From NCBI GenBank assembly GCA_963555705.1, contig OY743173.1:2459501-2523500 (forward strand): 64,000 bases of DNA, in the 5' to 3' direction. The notes beneath the pieces were generated by a model that was given only the letters and a program-made list of their open reading frames with translations, was not told where the DNA came from and made no database searches. Shown one piece after another: positions 48,381 through 59,468 of the stretch. The position numbers and the translations under genes are program-made. Position 1 is the first letter of the stretch. Each line of letters opens with the position of its first letter. This DNA is from Ligustrum vulgare. Lineage: Eukaryota; Streptophyta; Magnoliopsida; Lamiales; Oleaceae.

Positions 48381-48580
48381 TTTGTTTATGCAGCAATGCT
48401 GACATGGAAGGGATTTCGTATCCTCATGACGATGTTGTTGTTATCAGTGCATCAATCTCCAATTTTGATGTCATGAGGGTGCTAGTTGACAATGGGAGCA
48501 CAGCCAACGTTCTTCCTTGGAAGCTTTCAATCAGATGCAACTTCCCAAAGATCGGCTTCGACAAGTCATTACTCCCCTAA
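48381..48580 (+). pseudogene. Inverted Tat protease fragment
   Basis: A plus-strand frame reads MEGISYPHDDVVVISASISN, then MRVLVDNGSTANVLPW. This contains the protease active-site motif VDNGS of Tat elements. It runs opposite to gag and integrase on either side, and both borders are abrupt. The segment was therefore inverted within the element, with loss of reverse transcriptase. Confidence 0.75.
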
Positions 48581-48581
48581 C

Positions 48582-49225
48582 TGGGACCAGTCTCGAGCTG
48601 AATTTGTCAATGTTTGCGGGAAGGTCTTGCACAGAATCTGATCGGGAGCATTCTGCATGTCCATGACATCAGTGTAGGTATTCAAGTGGTTGTTAGGATC
48701 TGTTGTTCCATCGTATTCCTTTATCCGAGGATATTTAAATGGATCTGGCAAGGGAAATGATGTTATTTCAGGAGTAAAAGGGGTTCTTCTCACGAATGAC
48801 GTCAGACCCTGGGTGTTCTGTCGTATTCCATCAGCAATCCCTTCCTGAATGATTCTTGAGAGCTCTTGCTGTGTCAAGTTGGCAGATCCTTCTGTCATGG
48901 GATGGGCACCCCTCATCCCCGGGGAGTTGTCAGCCATAGGATTAGCTGGCTGGAGATCTTCCCGAGGAATTGTGCCTGGAGTGTTCGGGTCAGGTTGCGC
49001 TTGATGACTGTTCTGTTGTTGAAGAGCTTGACGAAGTTCGCGGAGCTGCTGCTGAAGTTCGTTGAAATCTTCCCGACTAACAGGTTCATTGTCTGGAGTT
49101 ACCTCTGGATTTTGTTCTTCCCCAACATCTTCAAGAGGTGGATGATTATCATCCTCAGCCGTGGTGTTGGCCGGAAGGGATTGACCAGTGGATGCGGAGG
49201 GACGAGCTTGACGTCTATTAACCAT
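48582..49225 (-). pseudogene. Tat gag, 3'-truncated
   Basis: The ATG at 49225 follows the primer site by about 18 bases. The protein is Gln/Pro/Asn-rich, with a short helical QQQLRELRQALQQQNS segment. It then has PLPDPFKYPRIKEYDGTTDP, the start of the retrotransposon gag domain. It breaks off after TLTNSARDW at the inverted protease junction. Confidence 0.8.
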
Positions 49226-49260
49226 GGCTAGTTGTATCTCTTCCCAAAAACGGCGCCAAT

Positions 49261-49911
49261 TGATGATGTCAAAAACCCTAACCTTGACGTGGCAGGATCT
49301 GATGATACTTGATTCCTGGAAGAGATCAATGAACTCGCCTTGGATGACCTGCAAAAAAGGCAAGGAGGATTCTCCCCGTCGCCCCTCCGGTGTGAAAATT
49401 AGTTTTCTGGAAAAAGATAGAGAGATAATATATAACTGGAAAACGTAAAGAATTATGAATGAATATGTGTGGTCAAATGAGCTATATTTATAGGGCTGAA
49501 AAAGCCCATAACTTCCTTTATTTAAGGAATGAGTCCTTTTTGCTATAAACTTTACCTTTTAGGAGGAGTTCTAGTCTTATAAGAATTGTACTTCCTCTTT
49601 TTTAGGATGATTCTTTATGGGCTATGTTTTATTCTGAGGGCCCAAGAAAGTGGCCCATTGATGAAGCCCATAAACGGTGAACACCGGGAATCGTCTAGTG
49701 GCCGGGCAATACCGGGCATAATTCCCACCATCGATGGACTTGACTAGATCGGACAATCCCGGGCTGTGAATGATCATAAGGTTGAGCCTAAAGCCCAGCC
49801 TAAGAAAATCCTCAGACCATAAGCTAACTGGCCGACCTATTCATCGGGATGGACCGACTTGTTTTGTTCCTTTCATAGGCCCATTGATGATCCCGGAAAG
49901 TAGCCCGATCA
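49261..49911 (-). repeat. Tat 5' LTR (higher-coordinate copy)
   Basis: This 651-bp terminal repeat adjoins the primer-binding site TGGCGCCGTTTTTGGG on the minus strand (49243-49258). It is in element sense the 5' copy. Confidence 0.93.
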
Positions 49912-49916
49912 GTAGT

Positions 49917-50807
49917 AATATGGGTTTCTTTTTTAATATAAATTTATATCTTTATATTATGAAATTTGCCCGATTCAACCTTAGAGTCATACTCTTTTCT
50001 TCTAATATCTTGAATTTTTAACTGAATTAGTTGGTTCAGTTCATCCACTTGCTACTGCAATTATATCCGTGTCTTGCTATATATTTCCTTCATATATATA
50101 TATATATAGGACTTTAACAATTTTATTTTTAGGCGAAGAAGTTGAAAACTTACAAAATTCTCATCAATATCTTTACATTGGCAATTTGATAGAATGCAAT
50201 TTAAATTTGGTATTGTCCTTAGAATACTTGACCGCTCTGATGTTGAAGTCAATCTCCATTTACTCTTTCTCACATTGATCCACATAATTGCATTCTCCAA
50301 GTTATAGTTGGGTCAAGTGCTGAAGGTGAGGGTATGCATAATGCATTGCATGTTTTTTTTATACAAGAAGAGTAGCAAAATATTGGAATTCAATCCAGTA
50401 TAAACCTTATCCTATCTTTACATACCAAGGTAAAGATATGACAATATGTTATATGTATATTTATTTTCAATATCCCCTACTGGAACAGGGTCTATCTTTA
50501 CCTTTGCTCCACCAAGGGTGGACTTTTTTTATCCTTACTATTTTGGGGAAATTACACAGACTTGATACTACTATAAAAAATCAAAGAATTTGAAAAATAC
50601 CCCGTAACCTGTTCAATTACCGTAATTTATTTATACGTTCTAAAATTCTAAATCTCCAAACCAAAAATGAAACCGGATTTTCCTTCTTAGAAGCTAGAAG
50701 CTCACGGCCTCACTCTTAGACCTCAGGGGTCTTCCGCTCATGGTAGAATGGCGGATGAACGGGCAAGTGGCTTGTTCGGGGAGCAGGGCGGCGGCGGCGG
50801 CCCAACC
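49917..50807. other. Intergenic or intronic stretch between Tat element and solo LTR
   Basis: A possible exon of the broken plus-strand gene lies at about 50133-50280 (TTTTTAG acceptor, then GEEVENLQNSHQYLYIGNLI). A second gene-like start with MADERASGLFGEQ, then a Gly run, lies at 50749-50807 immediately before the solo LTR. Neither is supported by a recognised domain. Confidence 0.35.
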
Positions 50808-52969
50808 ACTATTGTAACAACCCAATTATTATTATTTTTTAGTCAAACTTCTACTAGTCAAAGTCATATATGGAATAATCAAGTCAAAGTCTAATTAGGA
50901 CCAAAAGATGCTGGACAAACAGAGGCTTCGAGAGAACAAGAAAAAGGAGAAAAGAAAAGGAAAGAAAGGGAAAGGAAAAGGGAAAGAGAAAGAAAAGAAA
51001 GAAGGGAAAGGAAGAAAGAAGAAGGAGGAGCTCGACCCACTTAAGATGTTTATTGTTTTGGGGTTATTCTACCATCTTTTCCTAACTTTAAGAGGTAAGT
51101 GGTAAAATATTTATTGTTCAATAATGTGTAAAATTAGGGCTTTTGATTTATAGTTTAAATGTGAGTTATATATGAATGTGGGAATGATGATTTTGGTGAT
51201 TTTAGTTGTATATTTAAGTATTGAAATAAATGCTTGATATTAAAGATTAGGGTTTTATGCCACTGGGTTAAACTAATGATTAAGTTGAGATAAACTTGTA
51301 TTTTGATTTGTTTTGTGCTAGAAATGGATTTGTTGGTGTTGGTAATGAATGTTGATTTAGTTATGAAGAGGGATAAATAAACTAGTAAGCTTGTAAAAAT
51401 GGAAAATTGGGATTTAGATAAATGTGGCTCTAACTTTAAATCTTAAGTGATATTAGAACTTAATTAGTCTTTAGAGGTGATTTTGTGTTCCTAAGTAAAA
51501 AGGGTAAGTATGGTGTAATATGAGAAAACAAGTTTAATGAGTTAATTTAAGAATGAGGCTCTTTTGCTATATTATCTATTAAGGTGATTTTAAATGTTGA
51601 TGTGAAGATTTTATTTTATCTCAGGAGGTGACGAGGAAGTTGGCGTTATATATCGGTCAAGCTAGTGGACGGTCAATTATTTTGTGAGTGGAAAAGTTAT
51701 TCTTTTAAAAACTTAAAAGAATTTATGTCATGCAGGTTTTCTATTACTTTGATTTTCTTTAAATTACAAATGATTTTTGAAATAGATGGCTTTTAGCATG
51801 TTTATTAAGGAAAATGTTTTATAATTACACATGCTCAAGCATGATGGTTCCAATATCACGTTTTACGAATATGATTAGTCAAGTTGAGTATGTATGATTT
51901 CAAAATCACCAGAAGTACCCGATGTGGTTATCTGTTCTTGTGTTAGTGCACGGAGGGGGCCTTGGGCCCGTGTACTAGCGGATATTATTTGAGATCTTAA
52001 GGCTCTGTCACGGAGGGGGCCTATGGCCCGTGTTCAGATGATCTTAAGATCCACTCTTATGCACGGAGGGGGCCTATGGCCCGTGTGTAAGGGTGCATAT
52101 ATGAGGTCTTTGGGACCCACTTTTGTACCCAGAGGAGCTTTGGGCCGGGTACGGAGGTGCTTAGCAATCTATGCGCGTATGACTAGATACAGATTTCAGA
52201 TGATTTAGTTGGGTACCTTTGGTGTGATTTTCTTATGTATTACAGTTTATCAGTTATGCTACAGATGATTATTCCACGATCTTTATGATTATCCTTAGCA
52301 TGCATGATTTGGTTTAAAATGACAAAAGCTTATGAAATAAATTATGTTTTCAGAAATGGTTTATAAAATACTTTTATTTCAGAAATTCCACTCACTGAGT
52401 CACAAGCTCATGTTTTTCCCCACCTTTTACAGTATAGGAAGAAAATAAGAGTTTCAGCAGCATCGAAGGAGCCTTTGCAGCTCTCGAGGAGCTTTGTAAC
52501 ATTGTCATTTGCAGGAGTTACTTTGGTAAGCTCTTAGGAGACCTATTCTAGGAAGATGTATTGGAATATGCAGTTATTCGATATAAGTAATATACTTTAT
52601 CAGGAATGTGTCTGAAGATGATGTATTTTGGGATCATGTACATATATAGAAGTGTGTTAAGAATTGTAGTTATTATATTATGTCAATTGTCATGGTTGGA
52701 AGATTTGAAAAGTGATATAGTTATTTATAATTGCATGTTTGAGGATTTGTTATTGTTTTACAGGTTGGTTAAGTCAATATTATAGAGGAGACTCTGTCAA
52801 AATTTTATAAATTCCCGTGGGATTAAAATTTTGAAAAATGAAATATTGAAAGTCGAAGAAAAGTCAAGATTGCCTTGGTGGTGGGTCCAACATCTAGTTG
52901 GCACCTGCCATCGGCACACGTCACGTTTCAGGTCCAGTAGGGTGATCTGGGACGGGTCGTGACAACTAT
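50808..52969 (+). mobile_element. Tekay-like solo LTR with TSD
   Basis: The 2152-bp LTR (50813-52964) begins TGTAACAACCC and ends GGTCGTGACA. ACTAT is present at 50808-50812 and 52965-52969. Internal landmarks (TTGGTGGTGGGTCCAACATC near the end, and CACTCACTGAG) match the Tekay-like LTR at 19670-22055. No internal region remains. It contains a short array of TGCACGGAGGGGGCC units (51949-52085). Confidence 0.9.
51949..52085 (+). repeat. Short GC-rich tandem units in the solo LTR
   Basis: CACGGAGGGGGCCT followed by TGGCCCGTG or GGGCCCGTG occurs three times. Each unit can fold through GGGCC and GGCCC. The same position of the related LTR near 21060 has a diverged single form. Confidence 0.75.
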
Positions 52970-53290
52970 AGTAGTGGAGATCTGTAGTAGTTGCTGAGTT
53001 TGAAGAATGCCCTCTTGCTGATCACATCTCTATCAAGAATGTTAGGCCTCCAGGCTCATTACTCACACCAAGTCCTCCACTCCATGCATCCATGGCCGAG
53101 ACATTTACATATGAAATCACGCATTTCGAAGATAGATCAGCAAAAGTTGAGGCACACGAAGGAGGTTCATCCAAGGATGTGGAATCGGGTGTAAAAGAAC
53201 TTGATACACGAGATAAAGAGAGTCGCTGCTGAAAATCCAGACCATGAAGTTGAAATACCCAAAGACCGAAGTTCAGCTATCTGTTAAAGG
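52970..53290 (+). pseudogene. Unrecognised gene-like fragment after the solo LTR
   Basis: One frame stays open for about 80 codons, with VVVAEFEECPLADHISIKNV, then TFTYEITHFEDRSAKVEAHE, ending at a stop near 53232. Two other frames then show short protein-like stretches. Together with the MADERASG segment before the LTR it may be one locus split by the insertion. I do not recognise the family. Confidence 0.35.
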
Positions 53291-53619
53291 AAAGAGGAGA
53301 AATTCCCAGAAGTCAAGCTCAAGCTTATTAAGTGTTTCTGGCAGCAGATGAGAAGGCAAAGGAAATCCCAAAAATGAATCGGTTTTGAGGTCCCTATTTG
53401 ATCAGAACTAGGTAGTTCCAACTTCCATCAAAAATGTGTTTTCATTTATTTTCTAGAAGATGGTTCGAAGTTCGTGGGCAGCAATGATTTTAGGATCTTG
53501 TGACAAACTTGTTTAAGGTGTTGATTTTGAATGAATGTTTCTTTAAAATATCCGTGGACACCATTTTGTTTAGGAGACAGAAAAAGCTTGTTTCCACTGT
53601 TGAAATTGATAACTGCTAA

Positions 53620-54370
53620 AAAAAAAAAAAAAGTTGCATTATATCACTTTTTTAAGAAAAAAAAGTGATGAAGTGTCACTTTTTTATTAAAAGAATAATG
53701 ATAAACAGTTAAATCGTGTCATTTTTTTTCATTGATTGAGTTATTGTGTATTTGTGTATGGAAAATGGAGAATGTGTAATAAATATTACAAAAATTGAAA
53801 AAGTTACATTACATAGAAATAGTGACAAAAAATCTTTTTTTTTTTTTTTTATACTAAAAAATGATACATTGTCACTTTTTTGAGAATGTGTAATGGTTAT
53901 TGCAAAAATAGAAAATTTGACTTTTATTCACTAAAAAGTGATATTATGTCATTTTTTAGTTTAAAAAGGTAAGAAATTGAAATTGTATTTTTGTATGGAG
54001 AATGGAGAATGCATAATGTATCTATGAGTATTTTTAGACTTGTGTAATTTGTTAGTTAATGATAATTATTGCAAAAATTGAAAAATTAACCTCCAAGAAG
54101 AAAAATGTGACAAATTATCCCTTTTCTCACTAATATGTCACTTTTTAGTTAAAAGAATAAATGATAAAATGTGACATTATGTCACTTTTTTAGTGGCATT
54201 TTGAGTCACAATTATTCTAATATTGTGAATAAAATTAACAAGTCATGAATTTAATATAAGGTTTTAATTTATGTTTGATTAAAAAAGTAAAATACATGTC
54301 ACTTTTTTAAAAAGTAACATAATGTTACTTATTTTTTAAAAAATGACAATGAATAAAAAAGTGACAAAAA
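53620..54370. repeat. Cluster of short GTGACA/TGTCAC inverted units
   Basis: Units such as AAAAGTGACATTATGTCACTTT recur here in changed forms (near 53645-53690, 53858-53885, 53930-53960, 54165-54195 and 54295-54365). They are separated by AT-rich sequence. No gene is present. The stretch adjoins the primer site of the minus-strand LTR element and would be its internal leader. Confidence 0.7.
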
Positions 54371-54422
54371 CGGTGAAAGCCCTAAAATCATAAATTAGGA
54401 TCAAAAAATTCAGCAGCCCTAA

Positions 54423-54436
54423 TTAGGCTCTGATAC
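54423..54436 (-). promoter_or_regulatory. Primer-binding site of a minus-strand gypsy element
   Basis: The minus strand reads TGGTATCAGAGCC, about 20 bases after an LTR end GGAGTGTTACA (54457-54467 on the plus strand reads TGTAACACTCC). Confidence 0.7.
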
Positions 54437-56315
54437 CAGTTTTGCTGGGAATTTTTGTAACACTCCAAGTTTAAAATATTAAACTTAGATGTGTAAACCT
54501 TCCTTTACTTAAATGCGAAAACAAATCATTTAAACTACAAAAATTTCATTTTTTCTATTATAAAGTTTTACAGAAATTTCGGCAGAGCCTTCTCTAAAAA
54601 TTGGACATAACCAACCTGTAAAAAGACATCATAATCATTTTAAAAGTATAAATCTAAACTCATTTAAATCCAACAAAATAATTTAAAGAATATACCAATA
54701 AAAGAATAACGAATGAAAAACTTATAAAAATCCTTAATTCAATTTTGAAAGAAATACACTACGGTACTATCTGAGTCTGCCACCAAGTGCTCTCCTCAGA
54801 TCACCTAGCTTTCATCATCTGAAATTTTGGGGAGAAATTGGGGTGAGCTTAAATAAACATTATACACGTGATGCATGCACATGACATGAAATGTTTTAAA
54901 CAATTCGAAACATGTATCCCCGTTTACTTTACTTTCCAGAACTTTCAAACTTTTCAAACATTCACTTAAACATTTCAAAACTTTTACTTCATTTCTATCG
55001 TGAGCTCACTTGATGTATCTTCTAGTCAATTAGATAACAGTAAACAATTCTTATTTGGAACTACATCACATTTACAAGTAAAACTACGAAGCAGTTAACA
55101 TTTATTCCACAGCAAGGCAGCTCATTCACTTTATTCCACCGCAAAGCGACTCATTGCATTCGGGTACGCCGGTCCCTCAAGCCTCATTTCCCACTCGCAT
55201 CTTTCATGACTTAGAAGTACACCAATTCTTTCTAAAAAAAAAAAAAAAAACTTGGGATACATAATTTTTGACAAACTTGCACCTTGACACATTTCTTTCA
55301 TTAAAAACATTGACTTCCAAATTTCGATGTCAATGCATGCTTGATGATGCAATGACATGATAACGTGCATGCTTGAACATTACTTAAATACTCATACTTG
55401 CATATCGTAAATCAAAAACATCAACATTAGGTAATTTACACAAATGTCAATTAAGCACATTAATTCCACATTAAACATTCAACTTTGATGGAAATAGGGG
55501 AAGTTTACTTACCTGACGTCCTTAATATTTACCGTTATCTGGATTTGTAAGTGGATGAGCCTTGGCTGCCTGTGACGTCAATGTACCAAAATCCTAGTTG
55601 TATCCATTCATTTAATAAAATATACTTTAGTTCAAAAATCACATTTAAAACTCCTTAATGAGGTTGAGACGTCCATATGACTTACAATTCAAACCAAATG
55701 AGATCTTAAGCTATGTCAAATACAGACCATACTACATTCAGAATAAAAGATTAACTTCAATGGCAAAAATTAAAATCTAACTTATCAAATTACACAAAGG
55801 TCAAACCTATGAATATTTATCACAACTTAAATTTCACAAAGACAATTTCCAATTAACATTTTAACTATTCATATCATAAATTTGAAATCACAATTTATTC
55901 AAACTTTACCCGAACAGTTAACTAAATTACAAATTTCATAAATTCCGAAAGTTTGAAAATATCAACTATAAGTCAAAAATATACGCTAAAATTCAATTAA
56001 AATCAACTCATTACTTGAAATCCTAAATTTTAAAGTTTCAGTTTAAACAACATTAAAAAACATAGAATCCATTAAACAACTTCATCATTTAAAAATCTGA
56101 AATTTCTCAAAAATGGTTGTCAACTAAACCATTTATATAATTCTCCCCAAATTTTCAAAACTATAATTTCTAACTCAAAACTAAAGTAAACAATTAAATT
56201 AAATTACTAATTAAGGAATTTTGAAAGCTGAAAATCACTATAAAATTCGAAATTACATAAATAGATAAATGTATTCCATATACATACAAAATCACACTAC
56301 TGAATCTCCAATTCT

Positions 56316-58184
56316 AATAGAAAAGGGTAAATAGCGGAAAACGTCCCTATCGTTTAGGTGTATTGTGGAAATCATTCCTATCATTTCATTTTTTACAATT
56401 ACACCCTCAAAATCACCTTTCATTGCGGAATTCATCATTATCGTCCAAAACCGTTAACATTTCTTTTAAATGATGTGCTAGCAACAATTTTAGGTTTAAA
56501 AGACAAGGGCAAAATCGTCAATGCACAAAAGTAAAGGTAGTATGTATACATGTTTGGCACAAAAGGTCCTTGGGATGTATAAGTTTTGCACAAAACCTCC
56601 CTGGGATGTAAACGTTTTGCGCAAAACATCCCTACCTCTCATAAACTAATTAAGTAAATGATAAATTATTAATGATTTCATTTATATAATGATCTTGTGT
56701 GTTCGGATAGATCATTTTAATCAACAAATTAAATTACTTAATTTCTCATACCACTTTTTAACCACACACATTTTCTCTATAAACTTTTCAAACACTTATG
56801 TACTGTTCGGAGGCGGAAAAAACCAATTTTTTTATTTTTTTCGTGAATCATGAGGTAGATATAGGGTTAAAAATTGGAGAGAGAAAATATGTGTGGTAAA
56901 AAAGTTATGTTGAAAATTGTACCGATTATAAACCCAAAAAACAAAAGTTACCGAACAATGGCTTAGCCTCTGTTCGATAAAAGGGTTTTTTTTTTTTTTT
57001 TTTTTTTTGTTGTTTATAATCACTACAATTTTCAATACAACTTATTAATCTAAATTATCAAACAATTTATTAATCCAAATTATCAAACAAACTATTATAA
57101 ATATTTAGAGATCACAAAACAATTTTTTTTTGTTCGGCGACTTACTAAAGAGGAGAGAGAAGATTTTTTGTTGTTTTCGAGGTAAAATGTGTGATTAAAA
57201 ATTGGAGAAAAAATGTGTACTGTTAAAAGTGGTTTGAAAAATTATGTAGTTTAAATTTTAGTTTAAACACCCCATTAATGGACTATGCTAACGAGTATTT
57301 ATCAAATTATTTATACGAGGATAATATTCACCGAAATGTATAATTTGTGATTAAGCTTCTGTTTGTTAAATTTGTTTATAAATAACACATTTTAAATAAT
57401 TTGATAAATACTCGTTTGCCTAGTCTATTAATGGGGTGTTTAAACTAAAGTTTAAATTACACAATTTCTCAAACCACTTTTAACAGCATACATTTTTTCT
57501 CCAATTTTTAACCACACATTTTACCTTGAAAACAACAAAAAAAATTCTCTATCCTCCTTAGTAAGCTGCCGAACAAAAAATAATTCTTTTATGATCTCTA
57601 AATATTTAGAATAGTTTGTTTGATAATTTGGATTAATAAATTGTTTGATAATTTGGATTAATAAGTTGTATTGGAAATTGCAGTGATTATAAACAAAAAA
57701 CAAAAAAAAAAAACTCTTTTGTCGAACAGAGGCTAAGTGGTTGAAAAGTTGAAAGAGAAAATGTGTGCGGTTAAAATGTGGTTTGAGAAATTAAGTAATT
57801 TAATTTGTTGATTTAAATGATCTAGTCGAACACACAAAATCATTATATAAATGAAATCCTTAATAATTTATCATTTACTCAATTAGTTTATGAGAGGTAG
57901 GGATGTTTTGCGCAAAACGTTTATATGCCGGGAGGTTTTGTGCAAAACGTTTACATCCCAAGGACCTTTTGTGCCAAACATATTTACATACTACCTTTAC
58001 TTTTAAACCAAAATTGTTGCCCACACAGCATTTAACAGAAATGTTAACGATTTTGGACGGTAAGGATGAATTCTGCAATGAAAGATGATTTTGGGGGTGT
58101 AATTGCAAAAAATGAAACGATAGGATGATTTCCACAATACATCCAAATGATAGGGACGTTTTTCGCTATTTACTCAATAGAAAA
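56316..58184. mobile_element. MULE with giant inverted repeats (near-palindrome), 9-bp TSD
   Basis: The element is 56325-58175, flanked by AATAGAAAA at 56316-56324 and 58176-58184. The left end GGGTAAATAGCGGAAAACG faces the complement of GAGTAAATAGCGAAAAACG. The inverted arms continue for most of the element to a loop near 57313-57390. A 9-bp duplication and long inverted ends fit Mutator-like elements. No transposase frame is present. The ORFs in the two arms (56438-56629 and 57875-58135) are mirror images and not genes. Confidence 0.88.
56796..56965. mobile_element. PIF/Harbinger-type MITE nested in one arm of the MULE
   Basis: The 164-bp insert (56799-56962) is flanked by TTA on both sides (56796-56798 and 56963-56965). 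It is absent from the mirror position in the other arm, where CACTTAGCCTCTG (complement) is continuous near 57735. The ends TACTGTTCGG and CCGAACAATG are roughly inverted. Confidence 0.8.
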
Positions 58185-58588
58185 ATTCGAAATTTAACAA
58201 AAATTGAAATCTGAAATTGCACATTATACCTCAAACTTTGCCCAAACATTTAACTAAGCCACCAATAAATCAGAGTTTCAAAATCTGAAATTAATTTTTA
58301 TAATTTGAAAATCTGAAATATCACACATACGTATACTGTATCACCCAATCTAAAAAATCACATATATGTATAATATGTAGATACACACACATCAATATAT
58401 ACATGTTTGTGTGTGAGTGAGTGTAAGACTGTATATGTGTGCGCGTGCGCTGTGTGTTTGAGTGTGTGCGTACACAGGGTGGAAGAGGGAAAGAGGAGTG
58501 TTACCGGGGTGGTGTGGTCGGCGTCGTCGCGGTGGTGGTGGTAGGCGGAGTTGGGTCCGGCCGAGAGTGATGGAGGCGAGGAGAGTCG

Positions 58589-58610
58589 ACACACACACAC
58601 ACACACACAC

Positions 58611-58662
<52 letters not shown>

Positions 58663-58664
58663 CG
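58589..58664. repeat. (AC)n followed by (GA)n microsatellite
   Basis: An AC run at about 58589-58611 is followed at once by a GA run to about 58664. A C-run lies nearby at 58729-58742. All are in the minus-strand LTR. Confidence 0.95.
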
Positions 58665-59468
58665 AGCCGAGTCAGTGAAGGAAATGAGTTGGGTTTATGT
58701 TTCTATTTTGGTAATTTGCAAGTTCAACCCCCCCCCCCCCCCAGCTCTCACAATGTGCACAAGTAAGTCACAAACTTCTAGTTACTCTCCAATTGCCACT
58801 AAAATTTCCCCTAATTTCATATTTAAATACAACTTGTCACTTACGACTTAATAAAAATAGAAATTGACAAGCTTAACAATTAAAATAAACAACTAGAAAT
58901 AGAATTTCGCTTAAACAATTTATAAACTTTCTAATTGGCACATTGATCAAAACGGCGTCCAAGTCATTCCACTGTAAAATAATTCAAATTATAGACATTA
59001 AAAATTATCAATTTAAAATTTTATAATAACATTAACATAAATATTACGTGAAATTTAAAGATGCACGTAAAAATGAAAAACGGTATTATAATTTTCGTGT
59101 GCAATTGAGTGATAATCATGGATAACACATTAACATGGAAATAAATAAGAATTATAACAAGAACGAAAAACACCTCAGAATTGGTGACCCAATTCAATAA
59201 AAAATCGCCTACATCTGGGGGGCTCAGGATCAAACTCAATCTACTATCAAACAACCATCCAATGAAAGTTTAGAGTACAAGAAATCAACCACAATCGCCC
59301 ACAAGTTTCTTCTGAAGAAACCCAAGAAAAATCGACCCTATTTCTCTACCAATATCACCGCACCTATCTATACGAGGATGCCCACAGTCTAGTCTACAAT
59401 ATGACCCAAACTACACCACAAGTAATACACAAAAAGGCATAGGAAAATACTCAAATAGAGAAGAGGTA

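Larger units (their letters stand above)
42974..49916 (-). mobile_element. Tat-lineage Ty3/gypsy LTR retrotransposon, minus orientation, with TSD
   Basis: The element is 42979-49911 (6933 bp), between GTAGT at 42974-42978 and 49912-49916. Both LTRs are 651 bp, begin TGATG on the plus strand and end CCCGATCA. In minus orientation the order is LTR, TGGCGCCGTTTTTGGG primer site, truncated gag, an inverted protease piece, the RNase H end, integrase, a 98-bp tandem array, an antisense ORF, then LTR. Reverse transcriptase is missing. The antisense ORF between integrase and the 3' LTR is a known trait of Tat-lineage elements. Confidence 0.9.
54457..59000 (-). mobile_element. Tekay-type LTR, minus orientation, interrupted by a MULE (upper border approximate)
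   Basis: The 3' end of the LTR is at 54457, next to a primer site. Minus-strand landmarks near 54850 (AAGCTCACCCCAATTTCTCC) and 55540-55600 occur in the same order as in the two other Tekay-like LTRs of the window. The MULE at 56325-58175 lies inside. Without it the LTR would be roughly 2.7 kb. The start near 59000 is inferred, and no TSD or gag was found. Confidence 0.5.

Noticed and set aside
56438..58135. Cys/Lys-rich ORFs (CAKRLHP-type) as a possible peptide gene
   Set aside because: The same sequence appears in both arms of the MULE palindrome in opposite directions and other frames are broken; it is repeat sequence.
58358..58766. Overlapping ORFs on both strands around a microsatellite
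   Set aside because: They are translations of AC and GA repeats and of GC-rich LTR leader; no domain.
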